From Psychrobacter immobilis (GTDB lineage: Bacteria; Pseudomonadota; Gammaproteobacteria; Pseudomonadales; Moraxellaceae): a DNA stretch of 64,000 bases. Within the stretch, counting starts at the first letter, position 1. The number at the start of each line of letters is the position of its first letter. Shown here one piece after another: positions 9,737 to 19,433 of this stretch. The translations under genes and the position numbers were made by a program. The DNA is taken from NCBI RefSeq assembly GCF_904846065.1, contig NZ_CAJGZV010000001.1, forward strand, positions 682,001-746,000, given 5' to 3'. The notes beneath the pieces are model-generated. The model worked only from the letters and a program-made list of their open reading frames with translations, searched no databases and was not told the origin of the DNA.

Positions 9737-10522
9737 TTAAGCACCAACCTTGGTATTGACCCAGCGGATTACAGAATCTGGCGTGACTTGCGAGACTGCT
9801 TGAAAGAGTTTTGCTGGCATGCCCACAGAGTAATGCGTACTTTTGAGTTTACGATTGGGACTGGTCGTCAATTTACACAATGTTTTGGCGACATCGTTGA
9901 CCGTTAGATGGATGCCCAAGCGATCCATACTGGTCACTTCGATATCGGCAGTCATGTCAGATTTGACCCACAGCGGAATCACATCGATCACCTTGATACC
10001 CAATTTTTCGTACTCAATATTAAGGCCTTCTGTGAGACCTCGCACAAAAAACTTACTGGCCGCATAAGTCGCAACTTCGGGTTGACCATAGATAGCAGAA
10101 GCAGAGGACACATTGATAATTTTGCCGTCTTTGCTATCAGCCAGATAAGGCGCCAGTTTATGACAGCCAATCAAAACACCTTTACAGTTGACGTCAATTA
10201 AAGCCAATTGCTCATCTAGATTGGTCGTTGGTAATGCGCCACTGACCAGCACCCCAGCATTATTAATGAGTACATCAATACCACCGAAATGTTCAATCAT
10301 TTGCTTGATCGCATTGTCCCACGAATCAGGCTGGGTGACATCCAGCTGACCTGTAATAATACGCTGTTGTTTGACGGCTTTCTTAAAAGATTTGTCTTTA
10401 ATGGCGCTTTCAAGTGTGGCAGTATTGGTCGCAAATAACCCAATATGATGACCTTTTTCCGCCAGCCTTTTGGCGGTGGCCAAGCCGATACCACGTGATG
10501 CGCCTGTAATCAATATATTCAT
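9737..10522 (-). CDS. Short-chain dehydrogenase/reductase (SDR family)
   Basis: A 261-residue classical SDR. The cofactor motif TGASRGIG is at residues 6-13, NNAG near 88, and a Ser before the catalytic YAASK (about 153-157). The P-G position after the active site reads IPLWVKSDM. The N-terminal residues after the first strand include no clear Asp at the NAD position (LFATNTA), so NADPH use is plausible but inferred. The substrate cannot be told from sequence. It is monocistronic, with the 108-bp repeat in its upstream region. Confidence 0.87.
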   Translation of the reverse strand: MNILITGASRGIGLATAKRLAEKGHHIGLFATNTATLESAIKDKSFKKAVKQQRIITGQLDVTQPDSWDNAIKQMIEHFGGIDVLINNAGVLVSGALPTTNLDEQLALIDVNCKGVLIGCHKLAPYLADSKDGKIINVSSASAIYGQPEVATYAASKFFVRGLTEGLNIEYEKLGIKVIDVIPLWVKSDMTADIEVTSMDRLGIHLTVNDVAKTLCKLTTSPNRKLKSTHYSVGMPAKLFQAVSQVTPDSVIRWVNTKVGA

Positions 10523-10598
10523 AATAAGTGACTTAATCGTTATTAATCATGAGTAAATCGAGGTCGTATATTAGGATGCTTATCCCTCGGACTTATTA

Positions 10599-10706
10599 TT
10601 ATAGTCATTCCACTATAATAATATTACTGCGTTAGCCTCGCTTGAAGTATTAAATATACATCTACACTCGGTTGCTTTGTACTGTTTTTAAATTGAACCG
10701 ACTATA
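10599..10706 (-). repeat. 108-bp dispersed intergenic repeat, copy A
   Basis: Read on the minus strand, this segment aligns without gaps over about 108 bp to 58451-58558. The best-conserved core is GCAACCGAGTG followed by AGATGTATAT and ACTTCAAGCGAGG. The ends form short imperfect inverted repeats of the type TTATAGTC. The upstream region of the SDR gene contains it. Confidence 0.8.
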
Positions 10707-10816
10707 GTATAACAAATTCGTCTAAATGTATTTTGCTAGAGAGTATAACTATTGATGTAGAGCGCATGGTAATTAATATAATGAGCAGTTATCACTGTTA
10801 GCAGAGACACTCTGCG

Positions 10817-11365
10817 TTAGTGTGAAGCCGTTTGACAATGCAGCTCGCTCGTCTCTTCTGCTTGACAGTCGTACTCGTTTAAGTTTAAGCGCCACAAATA
10901 AATCAAGGCAATGCCATAAATAGCAGTCTCTGACAGCTCTTCTGTGATGACGCCAAAAGCTTCGGGAATCATAATGGCGTTTTCGCCCATATATTCTAAT
11001 AATGCCAAGGCGGCGACGCTAAAATACAAAGAAACGGGTACTTTTTTTAATATTGACCAAAGATAACGCCATGAATAAGCCAATAAACCAACGATCAGCA
11101 CATAAACGATGGTCAGGACGAGGTCTTCCCACCAGTCATAAGAATGGCTGAACAACATAAAGTCAGTGGGAACCAATAAGTCTGGTAGATAATTTAACTC
11201 ACGGCGTATCACAGCAAAGAATACCAGCACCGCTGCCAACCAAAAAGCTCGAATCTGTTTAAACGTATTTGTGGCAGAGCTCTGTCGTAAATACTGCACG
11301 CAACGTAGCAGACAGGCGAATAAAATAATAATGCCAGGGATTTCGATGATGCCATCTGAACTCAA
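10817..11365 (-). CDS. Multi-pass inner-membrane protein of unknown function
   Basis: A 182-residue protein with about five hydrophobic segments (approximately residues 8-25, 43-60, 82-103, 110-135 and 140-165). Conserved-looking polar motifs sit next to or within helices: RRELNYLP, HSYDWWEDL, LEYMGENA and EELSETA. They hint at a buried His/Asp/Glu site. TTG at 11365 is the likely start: AGGAGG lies eight bases upstream. The longer frame from 11407 would also run through a terminator hairpin (11397-11420). I do not recognise the family. Its neighbours give no functional hint. Confidence 0.68.
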   Translation of the reverse strand: MSSDGIIEIPGIIILFACLLRCVQYLRQSSATNTFKQIRAFWLAAVLVFFAVIRRELNYLPDLLVPTDFMLFSHSYDWWEDLVLTIVYVLIVGLLAYSWRYLWSILKKVPVSLYFSVAALALLEYMGENAIMIPEAFGVITEELSETAIYGIALIYLWRLNLNEYDCQAEETSELHCQTASH

Positions 11366-11392
11366 AATAAAAACCTCCTGATTTTTTAAAAT

Positions 11393-11420
11393 AAAAAAAG
11401 TGAGCACAAAGGCTCACTTT
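11393..11420 (-). terminator. Intrinsic terminator (minus strand)
   Basis: A 9-bp perfect stem (aaagtgagc / gctcacttt) followed on the minus strand by a run of seven T. It probably ends the transcript of the outer-membrane-type gene at 11617-12777. Confidence 0.75.
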
Positions 11421-11616
11421 AGACCGAAATTTATTTAATTACAGGTAACGTAATAGACCGCTATTATAACGCCAATGTCAGCGCTATAACGTTATTTAAT
11501 ATAACTAATGAGTCATATGTCATTGTTAATACAAGCAAACAAATGCTCTTTGTTGTGCACATTGCTATCGGCTATTTATACCTATGATGATACAACCAAT
11601 TCAATAGATAGTAGGG

Positions 11617-12777
11617 TTAAAATAAGGCTTCCATCCGTAATAATGCTGACGGGTAATGGTCCTTATCCGCTGTTTTATCATTGTAATAATTTAGCTCTGT
11701 TTGTACATAAAGCCACTCTCGCCAGACAGGTTGGCGGTAGCTTATAGCAGGGCCATAGCTGTTTAATGTTGATTTATCATGGTCAAAGTAACCGCCAGTA
11801 GAGACACCATAAGCCAACTGTTTTTCATTGCCCAAATAGTGCACTTGTCTGAGGTCGTTGCTCCAGACTGTGCTTTCTTCATTGTCTTGATTGCGATAAC
11901 GGATGGCGGTGCGATTATTGATGAACCGCTCAGCATTTGTGCCATATTGCAGATTTAGCCCGCCTTTTGCATAGTGCTCACTATCGAGTCCATAACGATA
12001 GTAACTATCACTAGTGACAGTCCATTTTTTATTGTCATACCAGTCTTTATCGGCGCTCACTTTTACGTATAAGTCATCGAGCGAGCGAACCCCGACATCG
12101 ATATCTGTTTTGACCCCTAACTGCTGCTCAACCTCATGACTAAAACGTGACCAACGTAGGGCGATAGAACCATTGTCTTCCCGCGTTTTTCTTCTGTTGA
12201 CGAGTCCATCTTGGTTACTGGTACTTGCTTGGTAAGTATCGCCCGTCACATTCTGTTTTAAGAAGGTATCTTCATCCAAATCCTCATCACCGATAATCAG
12301 ACTTAATCTTTTTTCTAACACTGGCAATCGTAAGCGGCCGCGAATCCTAGGTTCAACGCTCACGTCACTGCCTGATTGTGGATCGTTGACCCAGCGGGTA
12401 TCTAGTACAACTCGTAAACTGGCTTTGGCGGGTTTTTTGGGATCCGGTTCGCCGAACCAACCGTCCATTTTGTGTGCCCATTCATGCAGTTGCTCTTGGA
12501 CCTCTTCACGGCGTTCGTCCGTCCAATTTTGTGCTCCTTGTACTGATGGAGCAGACTGCTCGGCAGTTGTTTCGGTAGGTTGAGATCGATAACCAAATTG
12601 ATTGAGGTTTTCATCTCGATTAGAGTTAGCATCATGATATAACGAAGCCGTGTCAGATTTTAGCGGTTCGACTTTCGGCTCTGTGGTAGACGTAGTATCC
12701 GCCCATGCTTGCGTGCATAAACTTAAGCTGGCAAGTGTGTAAAGGGTAATGGTATTGAGATTTGCTGGTTTAATCAT
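11617..12777 (-). CDS. Probable outer-membrane beta-barrel protein, unknown function
   Basis: A 386-residue protein with a signal peptide ending near QAWA-D. A Ser/Thr/Glu-rich linker follows (residues 30-80), then an amphipathic, Tyr/Arg-rich region with alternating strands (SYYRYGLDSEHYAKGGLNLQ, TAIRYRNQDNEESTVW, AYGVSTGGYFDH). The chain ends in Phe (LLRMEALF), as outer-membrane barrels do. ATG at 12777 is preferred to TTG at 12789, although no strong ribosome binding site is seen for either. The region RIRGRLRLPVLEKRLSLIIGDED suggests strands with short turns. No family was recognised. Confidence 0.7.
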   Translation of the reverse strand: MIKPANLNTITLYTLASLSLCTQAWADTTSTTEPKVEPLKSDTASLYHDANSNRDENLNQFGYRSQPTETTAEQSAPSVQGAQNWTDERREEVQEQLHEWAHKMDGWFGEPDPKKPAKASLRVVLDTRWVNDPQSGSDVSVEPRIRGRLRLPVLEKRLSLIIGDEDLDEDTFLKQNVTGDTYQASTSNQDGLVNRRKTREDNGSIALRWSRFSHEVEQQLGVKTDIDVGVRSLDDLYVKVSADKDWYDNKKWTVTSDSYYRYGLDSEHYAKGGLNLQYGTNAERFINNRTAIRYRNQDNEESTVWSNDLRQVHYLGNEKQLAYGVSTGGYFDHDKSTLNSYGPAISYRQPVWREWLYVQTELNYYNDKTADKDHYPSALLRMEALF

Positions 12778-12869
12778 GGAGAGCTTCAATTACTTTGGGT
12801 AGCTAAAAAGGACAAACAAAAGTATTATGCCATAGGTCGTTAAGCACATACATATAGAGGCGCTATTAT

Positions 12870-13646
12870 ATGAAAGTTTTAATCATTGTAAGCTTGTTTC
12901 TGATGGTCTTGCCTTCAGCACATGCTGAAATATCTCTTGATGCTAGGCAAGCTGTTGAAAAAATTATGAGTGTTTATTACAGTTCAAGCTATGATAAGTT
13001 GCGTGGTTGTACCTTATATGATGAGGGCTCAGAAACCTATTGCCTCGCTCCTAAGCATTATGAATTTAAAAACATCGAGGGAGTAGATACTTTATATGTA
13101 TTGGTTTCTGGTGATACGGTGGAAGATGGTGCACGAGTGACACCAGGACTTGGCGGTTTATTTATACTTTATAAATTAGGCAATTCTTGGGTCGTCTCTG
13201 CAAGCAGTCCTTATATAAAAAATGGCGGAGCGGGTAGAAGTCAGCTGATAGATTTTGATTTAAGAGAAGTGGGTGCTGATAGGTACGGTTGGGTAGGTAA
13301 GTTTTGTGGCTCCGGTGCAGGTGGTCAAACCAATTGTTCTTGGAGTATGTACGCTGCTATGACAAGTGGTAAAGTCGAAGAAGTGGCAAGATTGGATTTA
13401 GATTATTCGTATGAGCTTATGAGTAAACCGTCATATGGTGAAGCTGAAAGTGATGTTAGTATCAATACAGGTGGGGTTATGACTCAAGGCTTTTATCCCT
13501 TAAAAGTCACTGTCAATTACGAACACGGTCTTTATGATAACAACTACGAGCCAATACCCTCTAGTCTGGATAAAGGTACAGATAGCTTTATTGTAGAGTT
13601 CAACGAGCAGACACAGATGTTTAACTTGCCAGATGATAAAAGTTAA
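12870..13646 (+). CDS. Secreted protein of unknown function
   Basis: A 258-residue protein with a clear signal peptide (MKVLIIVSLFLMVLPSAHA-E). The mature part has two Cys pairs (GCTLYDEGSETYC near residues 47-59, and FCGSG...NCSW near 148-161) that could form disulfides in the periplasm. A Gly-rich centre (LGGLFILYK, GGAGRSQL) and a C-terminal strand-rich part follow. I recognise no domain. It diverges from the barrel protein gene and converges with the WG-repeat gene. Confidence 0.7.
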   Translation: MKVLIIVSLFLMVLPSAHAEISLDARQAVEKIMSVYYSSSYDKLRGCTLYDEGSETYCLAPKHYEFKNIEGVDTLYVLVSGDTVEDGARVTPGLGGLFILYKLGNSWVVSASSPYIKNGGAGRSQLIDFDLREVGADRYGWVGKFCGSGAGGQTNCSWSMYAAMTSGKVEEVARLDLDYSYELMSKPSYGEAESDVSINTGGVMTQGFYPLKVTVNYEHGLYDNNYEPIPSSLDKGTDSFIVEFNEQTQMFNLPDDKS

Positions 13647-13683
13647 GATGAAAAATTCTTATTATCTTTAGCGGTTACTGTAT

Positions 13684-14475
13684 TTATCTTTGTCTATCGA
13701 GTATCACTTCAGGCATCGTGTCAAGATAGCTGCTAACAGCTAAGCGATCACCATTTGAATCAAAATAATAAAAATTATTGCCTTTCAAAAACTTAAAAGT
13801 ATCTATGTAATAATTATCAATGAAAATAGGCATGTCATACTCCGTAGGGACGATTATTTTATTATCTTTATTTATCATGCCATAACCATTCTCTTTTGCC
13901 ACGACTGCCAAGCCATTATGAAATGAATCAGCATTCAGATAGTTTAAGGGTACAACAGTCTTTCCACTGCTATCAATATAACCCCACAGTTCATCCTTTC
14001 TTACAGGTGCTAGTCCTTCTGAGAAATACCTGATTTCGTCAAACTGATATGGAATAGTAAGTTCGCCAGTATCATTAATAACACCCCATTTACCCTCGTA
14101 CTCAACAGCCGCCTTACCTTCAGAAAAAGGTCTGACATCATCATATATTATCGGAATAATGACTTGGTTTTTTTTGTTGATGTATCCATGATGTTCATTT
14201 TTTTTAACGATGGCGAGTCCATCAGAAAACTCAGCAGTAAAGTTATAACTGAATGGAACGATGATATTGGCTTGTTTATCAATAAAACCATATTTCCCAT
14301 CTTTCTGAGCACTTGCTAAACCTTCATTAAAGTCACATAGCTCACCCCAACTTACTCCCTTCGACAACTTATATCCTGGCAATAATCCGCATGCTATTAC
14401 GTAATTGCTTAAAGACAAGCTAAAAGCTAGGATGAGTGTGGTCGATAATTGTTTGATAACGGAATCCTTAGTCAT
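13684..14475 (-). CDS. WG-repeat lipoprotein
   Basis: A 263-residue protein made of about five WG repeats (KYGFIDKQANIIVP, HHGYINKKNQVIIP, KWGVINDTGELTIP, LWGYIDSSGKTVVP, GYGMINKDNKIIVP). Linkers between them are of the FSEGLA type. The N-terminal segment ends in VIAC, which fits a lipobox (Cys about residue 29), so it is probably lipid-anchored. GGAG lies 6-9 bases before adjacent TTG and ATG starts; ATG 14475 is chosen. WG repeats form a propeller-like or solenoid scaffold of uncertain role. Confidence 0.85.
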   Translation of the reverse strand: MTKDSVIKQLSTTLILAFSLSLSNYVIACGLLPGYKLSKGVSWGELCDFNEGLASAQKDGKYGFIDKQANIIVPFSYNFTAEFSDGLAIVKKNEHHGYINKKNQVIIPIIYDDVRPFSEGKAAVEYEGKWGVINDTGELTIPYQFDEIRYFSEGLAPVRKDELWGYIDSSGKTVVPLNYLNADSFHNGLAVVAKENGYGMINKDNKIIVPTEYDMPIFIDNYYIDTFKFLKGNNFYYFDSNGDRLAVSSYLDTMPEVILDRQR

Positions 14476-14516
14476 CAACGTCAGCTCCTACGAATTAGAT
14501 ACTATCGATTGGGTAT

Positions 14517-14547
14517 GATATGGGCAATCTAAAGAACAGCCCATATC
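14517..14547. terminator. Hairpin between polA and the WG-repeat gene
   Basis: A 9-bp perfect inverted repeat (gatatgggc / gcccatatc) with a 13-nt loop and no T run on either strand. It may be a weak terminator or an RNA stability element for the minus-strand polA transcript. Confidence 0.35.
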
Positions 14548-14597
14548 CTATAAAATAAAAACGTTAGGTCTTGAGCTGTTTTATTCTACAAAAATGC

Positions 14598-17588
14598 TTA
14601 ATGTGCCTCATCCCAATTCTCGCCAGCACCCGTCTCAACCAATAAAGGCACGGCAAAATCCACGTTCCAGCCTTTTTCAACAGCAGTGGTCGTTAAGACC
14701 TCTTGCATTGCATTGGTAATGAGTTGGCTAATTTCATCTACCTTGTCACTATCCACTTCAAACACCAATTCATCATGGACTTGTAGCAGCATTTTGGCTT
14801 GCGCTTTTGGCAGTACTTTATCGACGGCAATCATCGCCAGCTTAATTAAATCAGCCGCTGAGCCTTGTAGTGGCGCGTTAATCGCAGCACGTTCCGCGCC
14901 TTGTTTGACCATGCGGTTGCTGTGAGTAATATCAGGCGTGTAGAGCTTACGACCCAATATCGTCTCGACATAGCCTTGCTCGTGAGCACTGGCACGGGTA
15001 TTGATCATATAGTTTTTGACACCCGGGTAGCGATCAAAATACATATCGATATAATCTTGTGCCTCATTGCGGCTCATTTGCAATTGCTTAGCCAGTCCAA
15101 AGGCGCTCATGCCATATAGCAGACCAAAGTTAATGGCTTTGGCATTACGGCGCTCGATCGAGGTTACGTCAGCAACATCCTTGCCAAGTACTTCAGCGGC
15201 AGTCGCAGCGTGAATATCTAACCCTTCGTTGAAGGCGTCAGTTAAGTTTTTATCGCCTGAGAAATGTGCCATGAGACGCAATTCAATTTGTGAATAATCC
15301 GCCGCCAAAATAACGCGACCTTCTGGGGCGATAAAGGCTTGGCGAATCAAGCGGCCAGTCGCAGTACGAATCGGAATATTTTGTAAATTGGGATCAGTCG
15401 AAGACAAACGCCCAGTACTGGTCAGTGCTTGATGATAGCTGGTATGGACGCGATCAGTTTCGCTATCTGCGACATTATCAAGCGCATCGGTATAAGTGCT
15501 TTTGAGCTTAGATAGACCGCGATATTCTAAGGTAATATCGACCAATGGATGATCGATTTTTGACAGTACGGCTTCACCAGTAGAGTATTGACCTGATTTG
15601 GTCTTTTTGCCACCCGGAACGCCGAGTTTTTCAAATAGCATCTCACCGAGCTGCTTCGGTGAGCCTAAGTTAAACTCTTCACCAGCGACTTCATAAGCAC
15701 GTTTTTCTAGCGCGATAATTTCTTCATCGAAGCGCTTTGATAACTCGTTTAAAAATGGGCGTTTGATTAAAATGCCGTTTGCTTCCATTTGACAGAGGAT
15801 TTCGGCGGTTGGGATTTCTAGCTCATTGAGCAATTTGGTATTATTGTCATCATTGGCTAGCTCAACGCTGAACACCTCAAATAGCTGATAAGTAATGTCA
15901 GCATCTTCACAAGCATAGTCGCTAGCGATATCGATGGCGACTTGATCAAAGGTGACTTGCTTAGCGCCTTTACCAGCGACATCTTCATAGCTGATGGTTT
16001 GGGTTTGTAGATAATGGCGTGCCAAATCATCCATGCCATGACGAGTGATAGCGGCATTAATCACGTAGCTGGCAAGCATGGTATCCATCGCCCAATTATT
16101 GGGACGAGCATGAATGCTACCCAATAAATCGATATCATAATGGCTGAGAATATGCGCATCGTATTTTAAATGCTGACCGATTTTACCGATATTTGGGTTT
16201 TCTAAGATAGGTTTTAGGCGAGCCAATACGCTATCGCGGTCGAGCTGTTTAGCCGTCAGTTCGTCACCCTCTAGCGCATGTGTCAGTGGTATGTAATAGG
16301 CTTCATGCGCTTGTACCGCAAAAGACAAACCGACGATTTGTGCTTGACGCCAATGGACGCTAGTGGTTTCGGTATCAATGACAAAGTGCGGCGCAGACTC
16401 TAATAATTCGACTAGACTCTCAAAAGCTGGTTCGTCGAGCACAGTATGCCACGCTCTATCATGCTGTTTGCCGTTTTGGACATTCTCAATACTGCTTGAT
16501 TGTAGCGATTTAGCGATTTGTGCTTGTGATTCAGCATCTGCTTGGCTACTTGCAACACTTTGTACGCCGTTCCCATTAGCATTGGCTGGATGGTTTGGGT
16601 GGTCAAGAGAAGCAAGCTCATTTCTAAACTCAAGCTCGCTATACAGCTCGCGCAATTCATCTATATGAGCACAAGGATTGGTATCGATTTTCAAATCATT
16701 CCAGTCTTGACCGATATCTAAGTCTGTGACGATAGTGGCCAGTTTGGCATTGAATGGAATTTCCTCTGCATGCTCAATCAAGCCTTTAGCGCCGCGTCCT
16801 TTAATAAAGCCAATATGCTTTAACATATTGTCGATATCACCGTACTCAACGAGTAAGTCTTTAGCGGTTTTTTTACCGATGCCGGGCACGCCTTTAATGC
16901 CGTCAGAGGCGTCACCCATCAAGGTTAAAAAATCAATCATTTGATTTGGATTAATACCGAATTTTTCGATGACCGCTTGGGTGTCTGTCACTTTGCCCGT
17001 GAAGCTGTCTTCCAATATGACGCAGTCATTGACCAGTTGCATCATGTCTTTATCGCCGGTTGAGATAACCACATGATGACCTTGCTCGACCGCACGGTGC
17101 GCCAGTGTGCCGATAATGTCATCCGCTTCTGCACCTTCGATGCGTAACAGTGGAATGCCCAAAGCGGTTACCAAGCGATGGATATAAGGAATTTGCTCCA
17201 CCAGCTCTATGTCGATGGGCGGACGAGCCGCCTTATAATCAGCAGACATATGATGGCGAAAGGTCGGTGATTTGGTATCAAAACAGACCGCCATATGGGT
17301 GGGATGATATCGACGCATCAATTTTAACAGTGCATTGAGCGTGCCACGGATGGCATTCGTTATCAGCCCTTGCGAGTTTTGCATGGTTTTTGGCAAGGCG
17401 TGATACGTGCGGAACAGATAATAAGAGCCATCAACCAAAATAAAAGGTGGCTGATTTTTGTCCACGTGACTGGTGTCCATAGTCGCTACGTTGGGCATGG
17501 TATCAAAATTTGGTAAGGCTTTAGGGTCAAGCGCTTGATGCGAGTTGTGGTTATTGTCTACGGAGGAGTCGGTCATATGGTCAGTCAT
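14598..17588 (-). CDS. polA: DNA polymerase I
   Basis: Fills gaps and removes RNA primers during replication and repair. The three parts appear in order. The 5' nuclease comes first (LVDGSYYLFRTYHALP near residue 50; EGAEADDIIGT; STGDKDMMQLV). A 3'-5' exonuclease with an intact first motif (FVIDTETTS) and YACEDADIT follows. The polymerase has motif A DYSQIELRLMAH, the O-helix RRNAKAINFGLLYGMS and motif C VHDELVFEV. At 996 residues it is about 60 longer than E. coli Pol I. The surplus is a hydrophilic N-terminal tail and a Ser/Gln/Asn-rich linker near residues 330-375. The ATG at 17588 follows a GTG at 17597; neither has a strong ribosome binding site. Confidence 0.97.
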   Translation of the reverse strand: MTDHMTDSSVDNNHNSHQALDPKALPNFDTMPNVATMDTSHVDKNQPPFILVDGSYYLFRTYHALPKTMQNSQGLITNAIRGTLNALLKLMRRYHPTHMAVCFDTKSPTFRHHMSADYKAARPPIDIELVEQIPYIHRLVTALGIPLLRIEGAEADDIIGTLAHRAVEQGHHVVISTGDKDMMQLVNDCVILEDSFTGKVTDTQAVIEKFGINPNQMIDFLTLMGDASDGIKGVPGIGKKTAKDLLVEYGDIDNMLKHIGFIKGRGAKGLIEHAEEIPFNAKLATIVTDLDIGQDWNDLKIDTNPCAHIDELRELYSELEFRNELASLDHPNHPANANGNGVQSVASSQADAESQAQIAKSLQSSSIENVQNGKQHDRAWHTVLDEPAFESLVELLESAPHFVIDTETTSVHWRQAQIVGLSFAVQAHEAYYIPLTHALEGDELTAKQLDRDSVLARLKPILENPNIGKIGQHLKYDAHILSHYDIDLLGSIHARPNNWAMDTMLASYVINAAITRHGMDDLARHYLQTQTISYEDVAGKGAKQVTFDQVAIDIASDYACEDADITYQLFEVFSVELANDDNNTKLLNELEIPTAEILCQMEANGILIKRPFLNELSKRFDEEIIALEKRAYEVAGEEFNLGSPKQLGEMLFEKLGVPGGKKTKSGQYSTGEAVLSKIDHPLVDITLEYRGLSKLKSTYTDALDNVADSETDRVHTSYHQALTSTGRLSSTDPNLQNIPIRTATGRLIRQAFIAPEGRVILAADYSQIELRLMAHFSGDKNLTDAFNEGLDIHAATAAEVLGKDVADVTSIERRNAKAINFGLLYGMSAFGLAKQLQMSRNEAQDYIDMYFDRYPGVKNYMINTRASAHEQGYVETILGRKLYTPDITHSNRMVKQGAERAAINAPLQGSAADLIKLAMIAVDKVLPKAQAKMLLQVHDELVFEVDSDKVDEISQLITNAMQEVLTTTAVEKGWNVDFAVPLLVETGAGENWDEAH

Positions 17589-17785
17589 AAAGGTCACTTA
17601 TTATTAGGTATCAGATAGAGTAAATATCAGATAAAACGATGCTTCCATTATAACGATAAAATCAGACCTTGCCGAACTTCTCGATAGTTATGATATTTCT
17701 ACTGCTGACAGACGCTCATAAAAAAAGAACCCAGTATTCACTGAGCTCTCTTATAGATAAAGCCGATATTGTTATTGTTAAAAAT

Positions 17786-18199
17786 CTATCTCACTTCTGA
17801 AGTCACTTCGCTATCGATATTACCGTGAGTCGCTTTAGAATATGGGCAAACTTTATTGGCTTTTTCGACCAATTTTTGGAACTCATCCGCTGATAGCTCT
17901 GTGTTTTCAGCAGTGACATGAATTTTCACGGCTAATTGAAAATCTAAGCCTTCACCTTTCATTAAATCTACGGATACTTCAGTGGTAGAGTCAAACTTTG
18001 CTTTTTCTGCCCCTTTGACCGCAGCAAGTGCGCCATCAAAGCAGGCTGCATAGCCCATCGCAAATAACTGTTCTGGATTATTACCGTCCTTACTGGAACC
18101 CGGCGCGACCATATTAATCGTCAAATCACTGTCTTGCAGACTGGCATTACCTGTACGGCCGCCAGTAACTGTTGCTTTGGTGGAATATAGTGTTTTCAT
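17786..18199 (-). CDS. ohr: Organic hydroperoxide resistance protein (Ohr/OsmC family)
   Basis: A thiol peroxidase of 137 residues that reduces organic hydroperoxides, with lipoyl-type reductant in known members. The two reactive Cys are in YAACFDGA (about residue 60) and KVCPYSKATHGN (about 124). The Ohr-type N-terminus MKTLYSTKATVTGGRTG is present. ATG at 18199 is chosen because AGGA lies six bases upstream, rather than the longer frame from 18232. No OhrR-type regulator is adjacent. It is a single gene. Confidence 0.93.
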   Translation of the reverse strand: MKTLYSTKATVTGGRTGNASLQDSDLTINMVAPGSSKDGNNPEQLFAMGYAACFDGALAAVKGAEKAKFDSTTEVSVDLMKGEGLDFQLAVKIHVTAENTELSADEFQKLVEKANKVCPYSKATHGNIDSEVTSEVR

Positions 18200-18477
18200 A
18201 ACATATCCTTTGTTGTGAGTTTTTATGTTCAAGCATTAAATTTTGATAGGGATTCAGCATAACAAACCAGTGCATGAGCAATATAGGTCAGTCGTAAGTA
18301 TATACTGTGGATTTGTAAGTGAACTGTTAGTAGAATCTTTAGCTGCATTTAACTATCGCAGGAAAAGCTTAATCGCTATAAGTAACAGAAGTATTAATGT
18401 AATATAGGAATATAGCTGTAAAAAATAAAGTTACCAAAATAGATGATAAAAAATCTAACCAATAAAGGTCTTATTCG

Positions 18478-19401
18478 ATGAATAAATCAATGGTGTTACC
18501 TATTGCACTTTCTTTGCTAACATTTACCCTTGCTGGCTGCGGCGGGGAGGATGATGGTATTTATGGTTCGGGTAGTAATAAGATTACGCTGACCAGCTTT
18601 GACAATAGCTATGATAAGCAAGCGAAAGATAGCGCTATTGCACGCATCGATGAGACCTACCGTACTGGTGAGCGTGAAATCAAGATAAAAAATATCGTTA
18701 ATAATTATAGTAATCAAGGTTTGAATACTTTGGACAGAACGGTATTATCAGACAATTTTGAAGGGCGACTGGAAAACAAAAACATTGAAGTTGATAACCG
18801 CACTGTCAAACGCCCTATCTATGAAAAAGACAGTAATAACAAGCTAGACTACGAAACCAATTATAAGACGCTTAACTTATCAGGCTTGCAGGCAAACAGT
18901 TATAGCGCTGGTACAAACATAAATAACAGTCGCGGTATTCTCACCGACTTAAATAATTATCCTAAGATTCCAGCCAATGCAGAGTTTCCGATAGGTTCTG
19001 TTTGCTATATTCCAGTAGTCGAGAGCGAACGCTCGTTTTTAGCCTTTAACGACAAAAACAAGACGGGATATACATCGCTTGATAAGTGGATTGATGCAGC
19101 TGAAGACCGCTTTAGCGATGATAGAGGCTACAGAACTTCTGAGTTTGGTGTAGGCATAGGCAATAAGCAAAAAGCGGCACAAGTGACGTTCTTTGAATAC
19201 CGGAATCAGCCTGCTTATCAGTACAATGGTGTCGAATATAACGATGGCACGGATGATAAAAATGCTATTTATGAAGCAAATTATGTTGCCAAAGGTGTGA
19301 TGAATCCGAATACCAACAGTATTCGCGGTGTGGTGGATTGTACGATAGTCAATGAAGCCGCAGGAGATTTCTTGGCCGCACAAATCAAACGCTACTATTA
19401 A
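18478..19401 (+). CDS. Lipoprotein of unknown function
   Basis: A 307-residue protein with lipobox LAGC (Cys at residue 21) followed by GGEDDG. The Asp after the Gly pair is not at the +2 position, so outer-membrane sorting is likely but not certain. The mature protein is hydrophilic, rich in Asn, Asp, Lys and Tyr. A second part from about residue 180 starts with GSVCYIPVVESE and ends GVVDCTIVNEAAGDFLAAQIKRYY. Two mature Cys (about 182 and 286) may pair. I do not recognise the family. It has its own terminator. Confidence 0.72.
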   Translation: MNKSMVLPIALSLLTFTLAGCGGEDDGIYGSGSNKITLTSFDNSYDKQAKDSAIARIDETYRTGEREIKIKNIVNNYSNQGLNTLDRTVLSDNFEGRLENKNIEVDNRTVKRPIYEKDSNNKLDYETNYKTLNLSGLQANSYSAGTNINNSRGILTDLNNYPKIPANAEFPIGSVCYIPVVESERSFLAFNDKNKTGYTSLDKWIDAAEDRFSDDRGYRTSEFGVGIGNKQKAAQVTFFEYRNQPAYQYNGVEYNDGTDDKNAIYEANYVAKGVMNPNTNSIRGVVDCTIVNEAAGDFLAAQIKRYY

Positions 19402-19433
19402 TCTTAAAAAAGCATCGTGTTAAAAAACTGACC

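Noticed and set aside
11397..11407. Longer start for the 10817-11365 membrane protein
   Set aside because: Would place the coding start inside a terminator hairpin; TTG at 11365 has a strong AGGAGG.
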